Source of the DNA: Paraglaciecola arctica BSs20135
GTDB taxonomy: Bacteria > Pseudomonadota > Gammaproteobacteria > Enterobacterales > Alteromonadaceae
Reading direction: 5' to 3'
Length of the DNA: 64,000 nucleotides
Assembly: GCF_000314995.1 (NCBI RefSeq)
Contig: NZ_BAEO01000002.1
Coordinates: 1 to 64,000 of the forward strand
The notes under the pieces were generated by a model. It made no database searches. It was given only the letters and a program-made list of their open reading frames with translations, and was not told the origin of the DNA. This document shows, piece by piece, positions 16,231 through 25,376 of the stretch. A program made the position numbers and the translations under genes. Each line of letters starts with the position of its first letter. The stretch's first letter is position 1.

Positions 16231-16775
16231 TGGCGACTTTCGACTTAGGGGCTTTTCAGCAGCAAATCAGTTCACAAAATGCTGCATTGCCCCCTGTTGA
16301 TAAATGGAACCCTGATTTTTGTGGTGACATAGATATACAAATAAAACATGACGGCACTTGGTTTTACATGGGCACGCCTATCGGCCGCAAGCCCTTAGTT
16401 AAACTTTTTGCCAGTGTTTTAAAACGTGAAGGCGATAGTTACTTTTTAGTGACCCCAGTAGAAAAGGTAGGCATTCAAGTTGAAGACGTGCCCCTTATCA
16501 TTACTCAATGGCAGAAAGAAGATGGTAAGTTGTTACTTACGACCAACACAGACAATGATTTAATTGTTAGTTCTGAAAATCCTATACAGATATTTGCAGA
16601 CAAAAAAACTGGTGATTATCTACCTTACGTTTTAGTCCGCAGAAACTTATGGGCCCGTTTACATCAAAATGTCTTCTACCAACTTGCTGAGTTGGGAGAA
16701 GAGCAAGAGTTAGATGGGAAGCGCCATCTCATGCTTAGTAGTGGAAATTACAGTTTTAGCCTAGGCGAGTTATAA
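16230..16775 (+). CDS. DUF1285 domain-containing protein
   Basis: A 181-residue cytoplasmic protein that fits DUF1285 over its full length: PPVDKWNPDFCGDIDIQIKHDG, GTPIGRKPLVKLFASVLKRE, YFLVTPVEKVGIQVEDVP, and VRRNLWARLHQNVFYQLAE. The domain has a two-part beta fold and no known activity; proposals of a regulatory role in membrane or lipid metabolism are not settled. The ATG at 16230 uses the last base of the upstream TAA (TAATG), showing tight coupling with the DUF3014 gene. Confidence 0.88.
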   Translation: MATFDLGAFQQQISSQNAALPPVDKWNPDFCGDIDIQIKHDGTWFYMGTPIGRKPLVKLFASVLKREGDSYFLVTPVEKVGIQVEDVPLIITQWQKEDGKLLLTTNTDNDLIVSSENPIQIFADKKTGDYLPYVLVRRNLWARLHQNVFYQLAELGEEQELDGKRHLMLSSGNYSFSLGEL

Positions 16776-16868
16776 CAAGACCTAAAAATATGAAATTAAA
16801 ACCTTATTGCAGAGGTCTTTAATAGTCGCGTATAACCCCTTAAATAAACTAACAATGGAGCTATATTA

Positions 16869-17621
16869 GTGAAAAAATTTCTACCATTATTGTTACTCGC
16901 TGCGAGCATCAGCTCAATAGCCGCAGATAACTTTGACGCTACAGCAGAGAAAATCAAATCGGCACTAAAAGCAGAAATCAGAGCCGAAGCAGAAACCGAC
17001 CGAGATAAAAACCGCAAAGCTCTGCAAACCCTAGAGTTTTTTGGCTTGCGGGATGATATGAAAATTATCGAGCTTATTCCTGGCGGCGGCTGGTACACCA
17101 AAATTTTGGCACCGGTTGTTAGTGAAAAAGGCCAGTATTACGCAGCTATTGGTACAGGACGTATTAATGACTTAACTAAAGAATCTGGGTTCGAAAAAAT
17201 TAAAATTGTTGCCGAAGATGCCAAACTTTACCGTAAAGATGGCGAGCGCTTTTATTCTTTAGATGCTGATTCTCTTGGAGTAAAAGATCTTGATATGGTA
17301 CTGACCTTTCGTAACTATCATAACTTTGCAGAGCAAGGCCGTCGCAACATGAATAAGTTAGCCTTTGAAGCTCTCAAGCCAGGTGGTGTTTATGCCGTAG
17401 TAGACCATACCGCGCGTCATATGGAAGAGCCAAACGCAGCGAACAAACGCCGAGTCGATCCTGTTTTAGCAATAAAAGAAATCCAAGAAGCGGGCTTTGA
17501 ATTGGTTGATTATAGCGACCTACACTATCGTGCTGATGATGAATTACGCTATGAGGTAGGCGTTAAGTCTGTTACTGGCAATACCGATCGCTGGACCATC
17601 AAGTTTCGCAAACCCAATTAA
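16869..17621 (+). CDS. exported class I methyltransferase-like protein
   Basis: A 250-residue protein with a signal peptide (residues 1-19, SSIAA-D) and a Rossmann methyltransferase fold. SAM motif I is IELIPGGGWYTKILAP near residue 63, and the post-I region YYAAIGTGR follows. DMVLTFRNYHN near 140 resembles motif IV, and ALKPGGVYAVVDH near 170 is the typical post-motif strand. An exported SAM enzyme is odd, since the periplasm is not known to contain SAM. The family is common in marine and other proteobacteria but uncharacterised. It starts with GTG at 16869, behind GGAG. A strong terminator follows. Confidence 0.8.
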   Translation: MKKFLPLLLLAASISSIAADNFDATAEKIKSALKAEIRAEAETDRDKNRKALQTLEFFGLRDDMKIIELIPGGGWYTKILAPVVSEKGQYYAAIGTGRINDLTKESGFEKIKIVAEDAKLYRKDGERFYSLDADSLGVKDLDMVLTFRNYHNFAEQGRRNMNKLAFEALKPGGVYAVVDHTARHMEEPNAANKRRVDPVLAIKEIQEAGFELVDYSDLHYRADDELRYEVGVKSVTGNTDRWTIKFRKPN

Positions 17622-17644
17622 ACAATATTCAGTAAGTGAAGATA

Positions 17645-17672
17645 AAAGGTCGCTAAGTTAGCGACCTTTTTT
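17645..17672. terminator. bidirectional terminator between methyltransferase-like gene and tusA
   Basis: AAAGGTCGCTAA and TTAGCGACCTTT form a perfect 12-bp stem with a GT loop, followed by a T-run on the plus strand and preceded by an A-run that serves the minus strand. The stop codon of tusA lies within the stem. Confidence 0.9.
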
Positions 17673-17921
17673 GATCAAAAATTTATAGGGGGAGTTGGCG
17701 CTCTGAAAATCCAGCAACTCATGCTCCATAAATCGGCAAAAGCTGGGGATATCGCGAGTGGTCGAGTGATCGTCGGCGCTCACGGCTAAGGTCTCGCCGA
17801 TTTGCATCTCACGAATTTTTAGGCGTACCATCATCACGGGCTCAGGGCAACGTAAACCAATAGCGTCTAATTGGTAATTTGCCGATTCAAAAGGACAAGA
17901 CTGACTCACCTTAGATCCCAT
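17658..17921 (-). CDS. tusA: sulfurtransferase TusA family protein
   Basis: An 87-residue sulfur-carrier protein. The active-site motif [14 protein letters not shown] carries the catalytic Cys, near residue 24, that holds persulfide sulfur. [16 protein letters not shown] is the second family block. In E. coli TusA passes sulfur from IscS to TusBCD for tRNA 2-thiouridine synthesis. The start is set at ATG 17921, which overlaps the pyrE stop region by 11 bases; a longer in-frame start at 17978 would add 19 residues not seen in the family. It is the last gene of the rph-pyrE-tusA run. Confidence 0.88.
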   Translation of the reverse strand: MGSKVSQSCPFESANYQLDAIGLRCPEPVMMVRLKIREMQIGETLAVSADDHSTTRDIPSFCRFMEHELLDFQSANSPYKFLIKKGR

Positions 17922-18552
17922 AATCCACACGATATTGTTGGATATTAGCCAAGTGCGCAGCCATATCTGCTTTGTCACTTAGATAATCCACCAAATCAGC
18001 CAAACTAATGATCGAAATCACCTTAGTATCAAAGTCACGTTCAACCTCTTGAATCGCCGACAACTCACCTTGGCCTTTCTCTTGCCTATCTAGAGCAATC
18101 AGAACACCTGCAAGTTGCGCATTATTTGCTGCTATCAATTGCATGGATTCACGAATAGCCGTACCTGCGGTAATCACGTCATCCACCAGCATGATTTTGC
18201 CTTTTAAGGGGCTACCCACTAGATTGCCGCCTTCACCATGAGTTTTGGCTTCTTTGCGGTTAAAACAATAAGGTTTATCGACATTATGTTTATCGGCTAA
18301 CGCCACTGCTGTAGTGGTGGCGATAGGAATGCCTTTGTATGCAGGGCCAAATAACACATCGTAATCAATACCTGATGCTTGCAAGGTTTGTGCATAAAAC
18401 TGTCCAAGCTTGGCTAAATCACCACCAGTATTGAATAATCCTGCATTAAAAAAATACGGGCTAGTACGGCCTGACTTAAGCGTAAACTGACCAAATTTTA
18501 ATACATTGCGAGCTAGAGCAAACTCAATAAAGTTACGTTGATAATCTTGCAT
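17911..18552 (-). CDS. pyrE: orotate phosphoribosyltransferase
   Basis: Transfers ribose 5-phosphate from PRPP to orotate to form orotidine 5'-monophosphate in pyrimidine synthesis. The 213-residue length equals the E. coli enzyme. The PRPP-binding motif [16 protein letters not shown] lies near 120-135, the substrate loop [12 protein letters not shown] near 23-34, and the [10 protein letters not shown] flexible loop near 98-107. It follows rph by 9 bases, the same order as the rph-pyrE operon of E. coli; in that species UTP-sensing attenuation precedes pyrE, but no U-rich attenuator is visible in this 9-base gap. Confidence 0.97.
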   Translation of the reverse strand: MQDYQRNFIEFALARNVLKFGQFTLKSGRTSPYFFNAGLFNTGGDLAKLGQFYAQTLQASGIDYDVLFGPAYKGIPIATTTAVALADKHNVDKPYCFNRKEAKTHGEGGNLVGSPLKGKIMLVDDVITAGTAIRESMQLIAANNAQLAGVLIALDRQEKGQGELSAIQEVERDFDTKVISIISLADLVDYLSDKADMAAHLANIQQYRVDYGI

Positions 18553-18561
18553 TATAAAGTC

Positions 18562-19275
18562 CTAGTTCAAAGCCAATTTTTGCTCGTCGAACAATTCACG
18601 AATACCGTTTTTCGCCAATTCCAACATTTCATTTAACTCACCAAGATCAAAAGGTTCGCCTTCAGCTGTGCCTTGTACTTCGATGAACTTGCCTGTGTCT
18701 GTCATCACTACATTCATATCAGTTTCAGCATCAGAATCTTCAAGATATTCTAAATCGGCAATAGCGATACCTTTATAAACACCAACAGATAAGGCCGCAA
18801 TCATATGTTTGATTGGATTAGTTTTTAGAATACCTTTAGCCCGCATCCAACTGAGTGCATCAGCCAAAGCTACACAAGCACCGGTAATCGAAGCAGTACG
18901 TGTACCACCGTCAGCTTGGATAACATCACAATCAACCACAATAGTGTTTTCACCCAATAATTTTAAATCCACTGCAGCCCGCAATGAACGTGCGATTAAA
19001 CGCTGAATTTCAAGAGTACGTCCGCCTTGTTTACCTCGCGCAGCTTCACGATCAGAACGAGTATGAGTCGCTCTTGGCAACATACTATATTCTGCGGTCA
19101 CCCAGCCTTTACCTTTGCCTTTCATAAAACGTGGCACACCTTCGGTCACAGAGGCATTACACAACACTTTAGTGTTGCCAAACTCAATCAATACTGAGCC
19201 TTCAGCATGACAGGTAAAATTGCGGGTAATAGTAACAGGGCGAATTTGACTGGCGGTTCTTCCACTTGGACGCAT
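18562..19275 (-). CDS. rph: ribonuclease PH
   Basis: A phosphorolytic 3'-5' exoribonuclease that trims tRNA 3' ends. It has 237 residues, all the family blocks ([15 protein letters not shown] at the N-terminus, [12 protein letters not shown] with the R-rich substrate region, and the [20 protein letters not shown] phosphate-binding region near 113-132), and, unlike the frameshifted E. coli K-12 gene, an intact C-terminus. A -10 element TATAAT lies on the minus strand at 19304-19309 and AGGAG at 19282-19286 precedes the ATG. It is the first gene before pyrE and tusA and is divergent from yicC. Confidence 0.97.
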   Translation of the reverse strand: MRPSGRTASQIRPVTITRNFTCHAEGSVLIEFGNTKVLCNASVTEGVPRFMKGKGKGWVTAEYSMLPRATHTRSDREAARGKQGGRTLEIQRLIARSLRAAVDLKLLGENTIVVDCDVIQADGGTRTASITGACVALADALSWMRAKGILKTNPIKHMIAALSVGVYKGIAIADLEYLEDSDAETDMNVVMTDTGKFIEVQGTAEGEPFDLGELNEMLELAKNGIRELFDEQKLALN

Positions 19276-19589
19276 GATGTTCTCCTAAATAATAGTGCGC
19301 GGAATTATAAAGGCTTCCGTACAAATTATCTTGGGTTTTAAGCTGATCATTTTTAATTAATACTCCAAGACTCTCGTCCCAAGTCACAATAAGGGTTAAT
19401 ACCATCACACATAGAGATTTCCCGAATCGCGAGTTTTAAAGAAATTGACTCTGGGTTACATAAATTTGAAAGGACCCCGATATCTGCAGCATTCGCACTC
19501 CTTGATTAAGGCTCTTTAAAACTCGCTGAGTGCGCAATTCTTAATAGGCAATGGTATAATGTCTGCAACCAAGACTTAGGAAGATTTCA
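19276..19589. promoter_or_regulatory. rph-yicC intergenic region with two interleaved inverted repeats
   Basis: This 314-base gap holds divergent promoters: a minus-strand -10 (TATAAT, 19304-19309) for rph and an extended plus-strand -10 (TGGTATAAT, ending 19560) for yicC. It also has two inverted repeats in pseudoknot order: a perfect 14-bp repeat at 19429-19442/19513-19526, and a 7-bp repeat CGCACTC/GAGTGCG at 19494-19500/19528-19534. Both end just before the yicC -10 box, so they lie upstream of the predicted yicC start. Their role is unknown; an unannotated RNA or a regulator-binding region are options. No gene was found. Confidence 0.5.
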
Positions 19590-20453
19590 ATGATTTACAG
19601 TATGACTGCTTTTGCTCGCCGCGAACTTAAAGCCGATTGGGGCACAGCCGTGTGGGAAGTGCGTTCGGTTAACCAACGATTTCTTGAAACTTATTTCCGT
19701 CTACCTGAGCACTTTAAAAGCATGGAGCCGGTGTTACGTGAACGTTTTCGCAAGCAGTTACAACGAGGCAAAGTAGAATGTTCATTACGTTTTGTAGCTA
19801 ACGATGCAGCCGTTGGCAAACTCAATCTAAACGAAGATCTAGCCAAACAAGTAATGAAGGCCGCAGATTGGGTACAATCACATGGCCAATCAGCCGGAGT
19901 TAACCCTTTAGACGTATTACGTTGGCCTGGGGTCATTTCAGCCGACGAATCTGATATGGATAGTATTCAAGCCGAAGTACTGGCTGAATTCGACCTCACC
20001 CTCAAAGATTTTATCGAGGCACGCGCCACCGAAGGCAGCAACCTCAAAGCCATGATCGAACAACGTTTAGACGGCATAAACGTCGAGGTAGAAAAAGTCA
20101 CTGCCCACATGCCAGACGTCATCAAATGGCAACGTGAAAAAATCCAAGCGCGTTTTGAAGAAGCCAAAATTGAACTTGATCCAGCCCGCGTAGAACAAGA
20201 AATGGTGATGCTGGCACAAAAAGTAGACGTAGCCGAAGAACTAGACCGCTTATTATCCCATATTAGCGAAACCCGAAAAATTCTCAAAAAAGGCGGAGCT
20301 GTTGGTCGCAGACTAGATTTTATGATGCAAGAGTTTAACCGTGAGTCGAATACCCTTGGCTCTAAATCCATCAATACCGACATCACCCAATCAGCGGTAG
20401 AATTAAAAGTATTGATTGAGCAAATGCGCGAGCAGATCGCAAATATCGAGTAA
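19590..20453 (+). CDS. yicC: YicC family endoribonuclease
   Basis: A 287-residue member of the YicC/YloC family, recently shown in E. coli to be an endoribonuclease that takes part in small-RNA turnover. The N-terminal YicC domain begins MIYSMTAFARRE, followed by VRSVNQRFLE and LRERFRKQLQRGKVEC. The C-terminal DUF1732 part has EELDRLLSHI and GRRLDFMMQEFNRESNTLGSKS (two adjacent pieces of the terminal signature). Its position, divergent from rph-pyrE, is conserved among gammaproteobacteria. The promoter has an extended -10 box 30 bases before the start. Confidence 0.95.
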   Translation: MIYSMTAFARRELKADWGTAVWEVRSVNQRFLETYFRLPEHFKSMEPVLRERFRKQLQRGKVECSLRFVANDAAVGKLNLNEDLAKQVMKAADWVQSHGQSAGVNPLDVLRWPGVISADESDMDSIQAEVLAEFDLTLKDFIEARATEGSNLKAMIEQRLDGINVEVEKVTAHMPDVIKWQREKIQARFEEAKIELDPARVEQEMVMLAQKVDVAEELDRLLSHISETRKILKKGGAVGRRLDFMMQEFNRESNTLGSKSINTDITQSAVELKVLIEQMREQIANIE

Positions 20454-20533
20454 AAGCAAGCAGCCACCCCACTTACCTAAACTGGAAAATTTGTTTTTGT
20501 GTTTGGGAGGCGGAACTAAAGGCATTTACATTT

Positions 20534-20578
20534 AAACAGAACGCATTGAACAATAATGTTCAATGCGTTGCTGTTTTT
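20534..20578. terminator. bidirectional terminator between yicC and ridA
   Basis: AACGCATTGAAC and GTTCAATGCGTT form a perfect 12-bp stem with a 6-base loop, extended by AAACAG/CTGTTT with a small bulge; TTTTT follows on the plus strand and AAA precedes for the minus strand. It serves the convergent yicC and ridA genes. Confidence 0.9.
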
Positions 20579-20594
20579 ATACGATGATTCAATA

Positions 20595-20978
20595 TTAGTA
20601 GGCGGCAATGGCTTCTATTTCTACTTTTGAGCCAGGCAACATTAGCTGTGACTGAACAGTTGAACGAGCAGGGCGGTGATCACCTAGAAACTCTGCATAG
20701 GCCTTGTTGAATTCAGCAAAGTCATTTTTATCTGTTAACCAAATACCCAGTTTTACAATGTTATCTTTAGTGAGTCCTTCCTCTGCTAAGATGTTGGCAA
20801 TTTGTTTCAAGCACAGTGTTGTTTGTGTGGCGATATCATCGGTATTTAGTGTGCTATCTGTATTAAAGGCTAATTGCCCGGATACAAATAATAATTCACC
20901 CGCTTTATAAGCTTTTGAAAATGGAGCAACTTGGCCATTAGGTAAAGTAATTTTATCGCCAACTGGTTTAGTGTTCAT
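20595..20978 (-). CDS. ridA: RidA family reactive-imine deaminase
   Basis: A 127-residue RidA/YER057c/UK114 protein, normal length. RidA hydrolyses 2-imino acids, such as 2-aminoacrylate from PLP enzymes and imines from amino-acid oxidases, to 2-oxo acids and ammonia. The carboxylate-binding Arg is in RPARSTVQSQLMLPGSKVEIEAIA near the C-terminus; VSGQLAFN near residue 33 and the terminal Glu of KVEIEAIA fit the active subfamily. It lies 55 bases after the D-aminoacylase-like gene on the same strand, so it is probably the last gene of an operon whose oxidase makes exactly the imino products RidA uses. Confidence 0.9.
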   Translation of the reverse strand: MNTKPVGDKITLPNGQVAPFSKAYKAGELLFVSGQLAFNTDSTLNTDDIATQTTLCLKQIANILAEEGLTKDNIVKLGIWLTDKNDFAEFNKAYAEFLGDHRPARSTVQSQLMLPGSKVEIEAIAAY

Positions 20979-21033
20979 TGTATTTCCTAGTCTATTGTAT
21001 TAATAATTTTTAAGTGTGACTGGTACAGCCGTT

Positions 21034-22677
21034 TTATTTTCTAACGTTAATCTCTATTTGATCTAGTTTTCCAGTTTCTTGCACTGGAAAACGGATAGGT
21101 TTACCAGGGAACACTTTTTGTACTTTCGAATTTTCCACAACAACTGTGCCATTTACTAATACGTAGGGAATACCTGTGGAGGGCAGTGTGCCTTCTCCAG
21201 GGTTGAAAGTAGCGTTATCGGTGACAGTGGCAGGGTCGAATATAACTATGTCGGCATCAGCCCCCTGTTGCATACGACCTTTGTAACGAAAATCACTTAC
21301 ACCAGCAAATTCTTCCATATACTTTGCATGTAAATAACTCATTTTAGAAATGGCTTCCATTAAGGGCATAACGTTTTGTTCACGTACCAAGCGCAACACT
21401 TTAGCTCTAGTACCTGATGCTCTAGGGTGAACAGATTTGCCTTCATAGGGAGAGTCCCAAGGATAATATTCGCCTTTAGCATTTTGAACTGGCATACCAT
21501 CAGAGACGATCACCACACCGGGTGTTGATATCCATTCGCCAACTTGCTCTTCTGGGTTAACTTGGACAATGACAACACTTCCTGGATTATTTTTACGATT
21601 ATAGTCATAACTTTCTTTATCCCATGGTTTACCGCCAACACTGCGGATATCAGAATAAGTGATTCCTATTAATGGCAGTTGATCTTCATTTAGGATGGCA
21701 CTTGCAGCAATAGTAGAAGCAGCGCCGTAAGGATAGACTTCCCCCCATACTTTAGCTCCGCGTTTTTTAGCCGCATTAATTAATGGAATTGAGTATTCCC
21801 AATCTTGAATACTGTTGAGGTGTGCCGCTAAAAATGGCGCATCTAAAATCATCGCATTAGCCAACATCTCTTGAACGCCTAACATGCCTCCAGAAGGTGG
21901 CATAACACCTACAAAACGAGTATGTCCATTTGAAACACGGTTATATTGAGCCGTTAGCTCTTGATATTTGAACATTTCATATTGAGTTATTCCGTCTTTC
22001 ATATAGCCGACTGGAATACCGGTACCAATGGCGCCTTGACGTAACCCTTCATCGATATAAGCTAATATTTTTTCCAATTGCTGTTGTGAAGAAACAATAT
22101 GTGACCAGCCCATTTTGCGGTTTTCTTTTTTTGCTTTAGCTGCGGCAGCATATACCACCCCAGGGCCCAATAAATCGCCGGTATCATTACCGAGTGCTGC
22201 TATTTCTGGACCATCTAACACCGAGAGCCGAGCAAAAGCAGCATTAACAACCATGCCGTAATTGACTTGGGTTTTTCCTTTGGCATCGGCATACCATTTG
22301 CCAACATTGCCCGCTCCAGATTCTAAATCCAAAGAAGTAGTCAGCCCATCACGTAAACTTACCTTGCGACTAAATGGATCGGTTCCATGTTGATGGCCTT
22401 CAATAAACCCTGGTGCAACCACATGATTTTTAGCATTTATTTGTTTAGCACCTTTGATAGTTTCGCTGGTAATTATGGCAATTTTTCCATTTTTGATACC
22501 GACGTTTCTAATCCCATCAAAATTGGATTCGGGATCCATTACACGGCCGCCAACAATAACTAGATCGTATTTTTTGTCGCTAACACTATCGGCAATAGCA
22601 TGAACTGGAAACAATAACGCCGAGGCGACTGTTATCGGAATAGCTAACTTTTGTATTTTTAATTTGAGATGATTCAT
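21034..22677 (-). CDS. periplasmic N-acyl-D-amino-acid deacylase-like amidohydrolase
   Basis: A 547-residue amidohydrolase with a clear signal peptide (residues 1-29, HAIADS), so it acts in the periplasm. It has the D-aminoacylase layout: N-terminal small beta part (YDLVIVGGRVMDPESNFDGIRNVGIKNGKI), metal-binding HQH in GFIEGHQHGTDP, FLAAHLNSI with a further His, SDGMPV with the catalytic Asp, and the closing ADIVIFDPATVTDNATF block. Related enzymes split N-acyl-D-amino acids or D-glutamate derivatives; family members with HQH in place of the usual HTH exist, so exact substrate is open. It sits 32 bases after the YkvI gene. Confidence 0.85.
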   Translation of the reverse strand: MNHLKLKIQKLAIPITVASALLFPVHAIADSVSDKKYDLVIVGGRVMDPESNFDGIRNVGIKNGKIAIITSETIKGAKQINAKNHVVAPGFIEGHQHGTDPFSRKVSLRDGLTTSLDLESGAGNVGKWYADAKGKTQVNYGMVVNAAFARLSVLDGPEIAALGNDTGDLLGPGVVYAAAAKAKKENRKMGWSHIVSSQQQLEKILAYIDEGLRQGAIGTGIPVGYMKDGITQYEMFKYQELTAQYNRVSNGHTRFVGVMPPSGGMLGVQEMLANAMILDAPFLAAHLNSIQDWEYSIPLINAAKKRGAKVWGEVYPYGAASTIAASAILNEDQLPLIGITYSDIRSVGGKPWDKESYDYNRKNNPGSVVIVQVNPEEQVGEWISTPGVVIVSDGMPVQNAKGEYYPWDSPYEGKSVHPRASGTRAKVLRLVREQNVMPLMEAISKMSYLHAKYMEEFAGVSDFRYKGRMQQGADADIVIFDPATVTDNATFNPGEGTLPSTGIPYVLVNGTVVVENSKVQKVFPGKPIRFPVQETGKLDQIEINVRK

Positions 22678-22709
22678 ACTTTAAACCTTGAATAGAAAAA
22701 GAAGTTTTA

Positions 22710-23816
22710 TTAAATAGGTCTGTCTTGTTGAGTCATTAATTTATACACACCAATAGACAACACAGGCACTACAAATAAGGCGATAAAACCGTAAGTTAAC
22801 ACCCCATAACCTTGTGCAATTAAGTTAATCAAACCAAATTCATTACCTAAATAACTGGCTAACAATAAAAAACTTAAGGCGAGTGTGGGACGTAATGATT
22901 TTGGTAAAGGTTTATTCAAGTGCTGATAAGCAGCAGCTACACGCTCATTAACCGCATGTAATAATGCAGTACCTGTTTCAATGAAAGTACCAAAAATAAC
23001 AACATTAAAAACTAAGCTAAACCATGGTGAATCCAGTGCCGCCAAAACAGAGGTAACGGGTACACTTTCGTTTTCAATCGATGGATAAAATGCAACCAGC
23101 AATAGGTAAAAGCAAATACCAGGAATAATAGCCAACAGTCCAGCAAGTAAACCTGCTCCAATGGCTTCTTTGCGGCTAGATAGATGTCGAATACAAAATA
23201 AGATCGAAGGGATCACGGCTAAGTTATAACCCGCGTATTTTACACCACTACTAAACCAATCGGATGTGGCTATATCGTTGAGTGCAGGATCAGTCAATTT
23301 TGAGAATATAATATCTCCCCATTGGCCAAGCCCCCAATATAGAAAAATAAAATAAACCACATAAAGTACAAATGACCATGAAGCTAAAACCTTTTCAATT
23401 AGGTTGCTGCCATAAAAAGTAAGGAGGGTTATAGAAAACATCAAAACAGTAGTACCAACATAACTGGGTACATCGAATTGTGCTGCTACCATTTCACCCG
23501 AAGCTTTAGTGATAATAGCGAGTATCAAAAATAGTAGTGTTAGGTAACAAAGTTCAAATAACACCCAAGCTCGACCGAGCAATACTTGAAAAAAGGAACG
23601 GTAGTCATAACTCTTGAATACTCGTGATAATTCAAAAGTTACGGCGATAACAACACTCCATACAACTGTTGTTACAGCCATAGCAAGTAAACCTGCTAAT
23701 GGACCTAGATGCAGAAAAAACTCGACTAATTCCCTACCGGTTGCATATCCACCAGCTATTACTACGGATTGAAATAACAAACCCGGTAGTAAATATGTTC
23801 GGATAAACTTCATCAT
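22710..23816 (-). CDS. YkvI family membrane transporter
   Basis: A 368-residue integral membrane protein with ten or so hydrophobic segments, recognised as YkvI/COG3949. The N-terminus LLFQSVVIAGGYATGRELVEF is the family signature, with the unwound first helix typical of the APC/LeuT fold. TGTALLHAVNERV near residue 280 is another family block. Its substrate is unknown. Neighbouring genes make an amino-acid cargo likely: it begins 3 bases after the flavin oxidase stop and is followed by the periplasmic deacylase, so it may import the freed amino acid. Confidence 0.83.
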   Translation of the reverse strand: MMKFIRTYLLPGLLFQSVVIAGGYATGRELVEFFLHLGPLAGLLAMAVTTVVWSVVIAVTFELSRVFKSYDYRSFFQVLLGRAWVLFELCYLTLLFLILAIITKASGEMVAAQFDVPSYVGTTVLMFSITLLTFYGSNLIEKVLASWSFVLYVVYFIFLYWGLGQWGDIIFSKLTDPALNDIATSDWFSSGVKYAGYNLAVIPSILFCIRHLSSRKEAIGAGLLAGLLAIIPGICFYLLLVAFYPSIENESVPVTSVLAALDSPWFSLVFNVVIFGTFIETGTALLHAVNERVAAAYQHLNKPLPKSLRPTLALSFLLLASYLGNEFGLINLIAQGYGVLTYGFIALFVVPVLSIGVYKLMTQQDRPI

Positions 23817-23819
23817 CTT

Positions 23820-25004
23820 TTAATCCCCCTTATTAACGCCATCATGGCAACGAGCTGGAGAAGTAAATGTTTTGTCCATACCTAAGTCTGAAATATCTTT
23901 GGGAACATCTTGACCCATGACCAGTGCCGCTGCATACCTTCCAGTTGCTGGGGATGTTTGAATACCATAACCACCCACACCAGCTAACCAAAAGAAACCC
24001 TTTTTCTCGTCTGAATAACCTATGACAGGACTACGGTCTTCGACAAAAGTGCGAAGACCAGCCCAACTATGATTAACCTTTCGAATGGGTATCCCAAATG
24101 CTTGCTCAGCGTAATGCGCCGCATAAGCAACCTCTAACTCGTCTGGTTGAGCATCACAGGGTGGTGATAACGTTTCATCTGCTGCCGAAATGAGTAAACA
24201 ACCTGCATCGGGTTTGATATAAAAATTTTCTTCAAATTCTACCGCCATAGGCCACTCATCAGATTGATAAGTTTGTGCTGCATTTTTAGGCTTTGGGGTG
24301 TCAATTAACATAGCACTGCGGCGTAAAGGTTGAATGCCTAAGGGAGTTAATCCTGCCATTTTTGCAATACTATCTGCCCATGCACCGGCTGCATTGATGA
24401 CTACCGGTGCTTGGAAAGATTCTTGTTCATTAGTACTCGACACAGTAGATACTGTCCAAAGGTTATCCTTTTGAGTTACTTGGTCTACCCTTTGATTCGT
24501 TTTGATGACGGCGCCTTGTTTGCGCATGCTTTTTAAATACCCTTCTTGTAAAGCATGCACGTCAACATCGTAAACATTATCGTCATAGATAGCATTTTGA
24601 TTATATTCATTACAAAGTGCTGGGAGCTTTTCCTTCACGCTTTCTTGGTTAATAAACTTCAGATCTGGCACTAGGGTAAGCAACTTGTTATAGGCTGCTT
24701 TTAACTGTGTCTGCTTATCTTTTTCAGCAATCATTAACACCCCCCGATGCTTCAACAAAGGGTGTTCACAAAAGCCTTGCGGTGGCTGGTGGAAAAAATC
24801 ACTAGAGGCATTCGATAAGGAAAACAACGCTGGTCTATCACAGCCATGAAAAGGTGAAAATACCGCAGCAGAGCGGCCTGTCGCATGATAACCAGGGTGA
24901 CTTTCTTGCTCTAATAACAAAACAGTGGCGTGTTTTGACAATTGATAACCAACGGATAGACCCGTTATCCCACCTCCAATAATTATATAATCATATGCTG
25001 CCAT
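23820..25004 (-). CDS. FAD-dependent amino-acid oxidase/dehydrogenase (DAO family)
   Basis: A 394-residue flavoenzyme of the DAO (D-amino acid/glycine oxidase) superfamily. The N-terminal Rossmann motif YIIIGGGITGLSVGYQL binds FAD ADP; HATGRSAAVFSPFHG near 40-55 is the second FAD contact, and a C-terminal GVGGYGIQTSPATGRYAA closes the flavin site. No signal peptide is present, so it is cytoplasmic or membrane-bound. It would oxidise an amino acid to the imino acid; D-amino acids are suggested by the neighbouring D-aminoacylase-like gene. First gene of the minus-strand operon of four. Confidence 0.87.
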   Translation of the reverse strand: MAAYDYIIIGGGITGLSVGYQLSKHATVLLLEQESHPGYHATGRSAAVFSPFHGCDRPALFSLSNASSDFFHQPPQGFCEHPLLKHRGVLMIAEKDKQTQLKAAYNKLLTLVPDLKFINQESVKEKLPALCNEYNQNAIYDDNVYDVDVHALQEGYLKSMRKQGAVIKTNQRVDQVTQKDNLWTVSTVSSTNEQESFQAPVVINAAGAWADSIAKMAGLTPLGIQPLRRSAMLIDTPKPKNAAQTYQSDEWPMAVEFEENFYIKPDAGCLLISAADETLSPPCDAQPDELEVAYAAHYAEQAFGIPIRKVNHSWAGLRTFVEDRSPVIGYSDEKKGFFWLAGVGGYGIQTSPATGRYAAALVMGQDVPKDISDLGMDKTFTSPARCHDGVNKGD

Positions 25005-25376
25005 GAAAAATCCTCGACGATTGTGATGAGGTCTGGAATATTATGTTGAGGCATAATTAAAATGCCCTAGCAAACGTAAGATACCGACTTAATCAGTCCA
25101 TTAATTTGTAATCTTGATATTGGATGAATTTATAGGGGGTGTTGATGTAAGACACCGAATAAAAATAAATTATTTATCGTAAATGAGTCATTAAGCTCTA
25201 GATATTAATGGGTAAAATCCATTCAATACAAGATTTTAAAACACCCATTTACGATCATAAATTTTCCTATGTACAATTCACAAACAGTAGAAATATTGTC
25301 TGTAAATAACACAGAGAACTCACGTCTTCTTCGTTTATTTGTACTTAGAAGAACGTTTGTTCATACTTTTCTGTGA
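25005..25376. other. promoter region of the flavin oxidase operon
   Basis: A 372-base AT-rich gap between the oxidase gene start and the TonB-dependent receptor stop. It must hold the promoter of the minus-strand operon; GGA at suitable distance precedes the oxidase ATG, but no convincing -35/-10 pair was found. A short hairpin GGTGT/ACACC lies at about 25137-25154. Near the receptor stop there is an imperfect inverted repeat (25322-25330/25347-25356) without a T-run. No gene was seen. Confidence 0.5.

Noticed and set aside
17922-17978. A longer tusA start at 17978
   Set aside because: Adds 19 residues not found in TusA and overlaps pyrE by 68 bases; the start at 17921 matches family length.
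19967-20467. 166-codon minus-strand frame inside yicC
   Set aside because: The yicC frame carries all family motifs; the antisense frame is a shadow with Ser/Arg-rich composition.
25322-25356. Inverted repeat after the TonB-dependent receptor as a terminator
   Set aside because: The arms are imperfect (one-base bulge) and no T-run follows on the minus strand.
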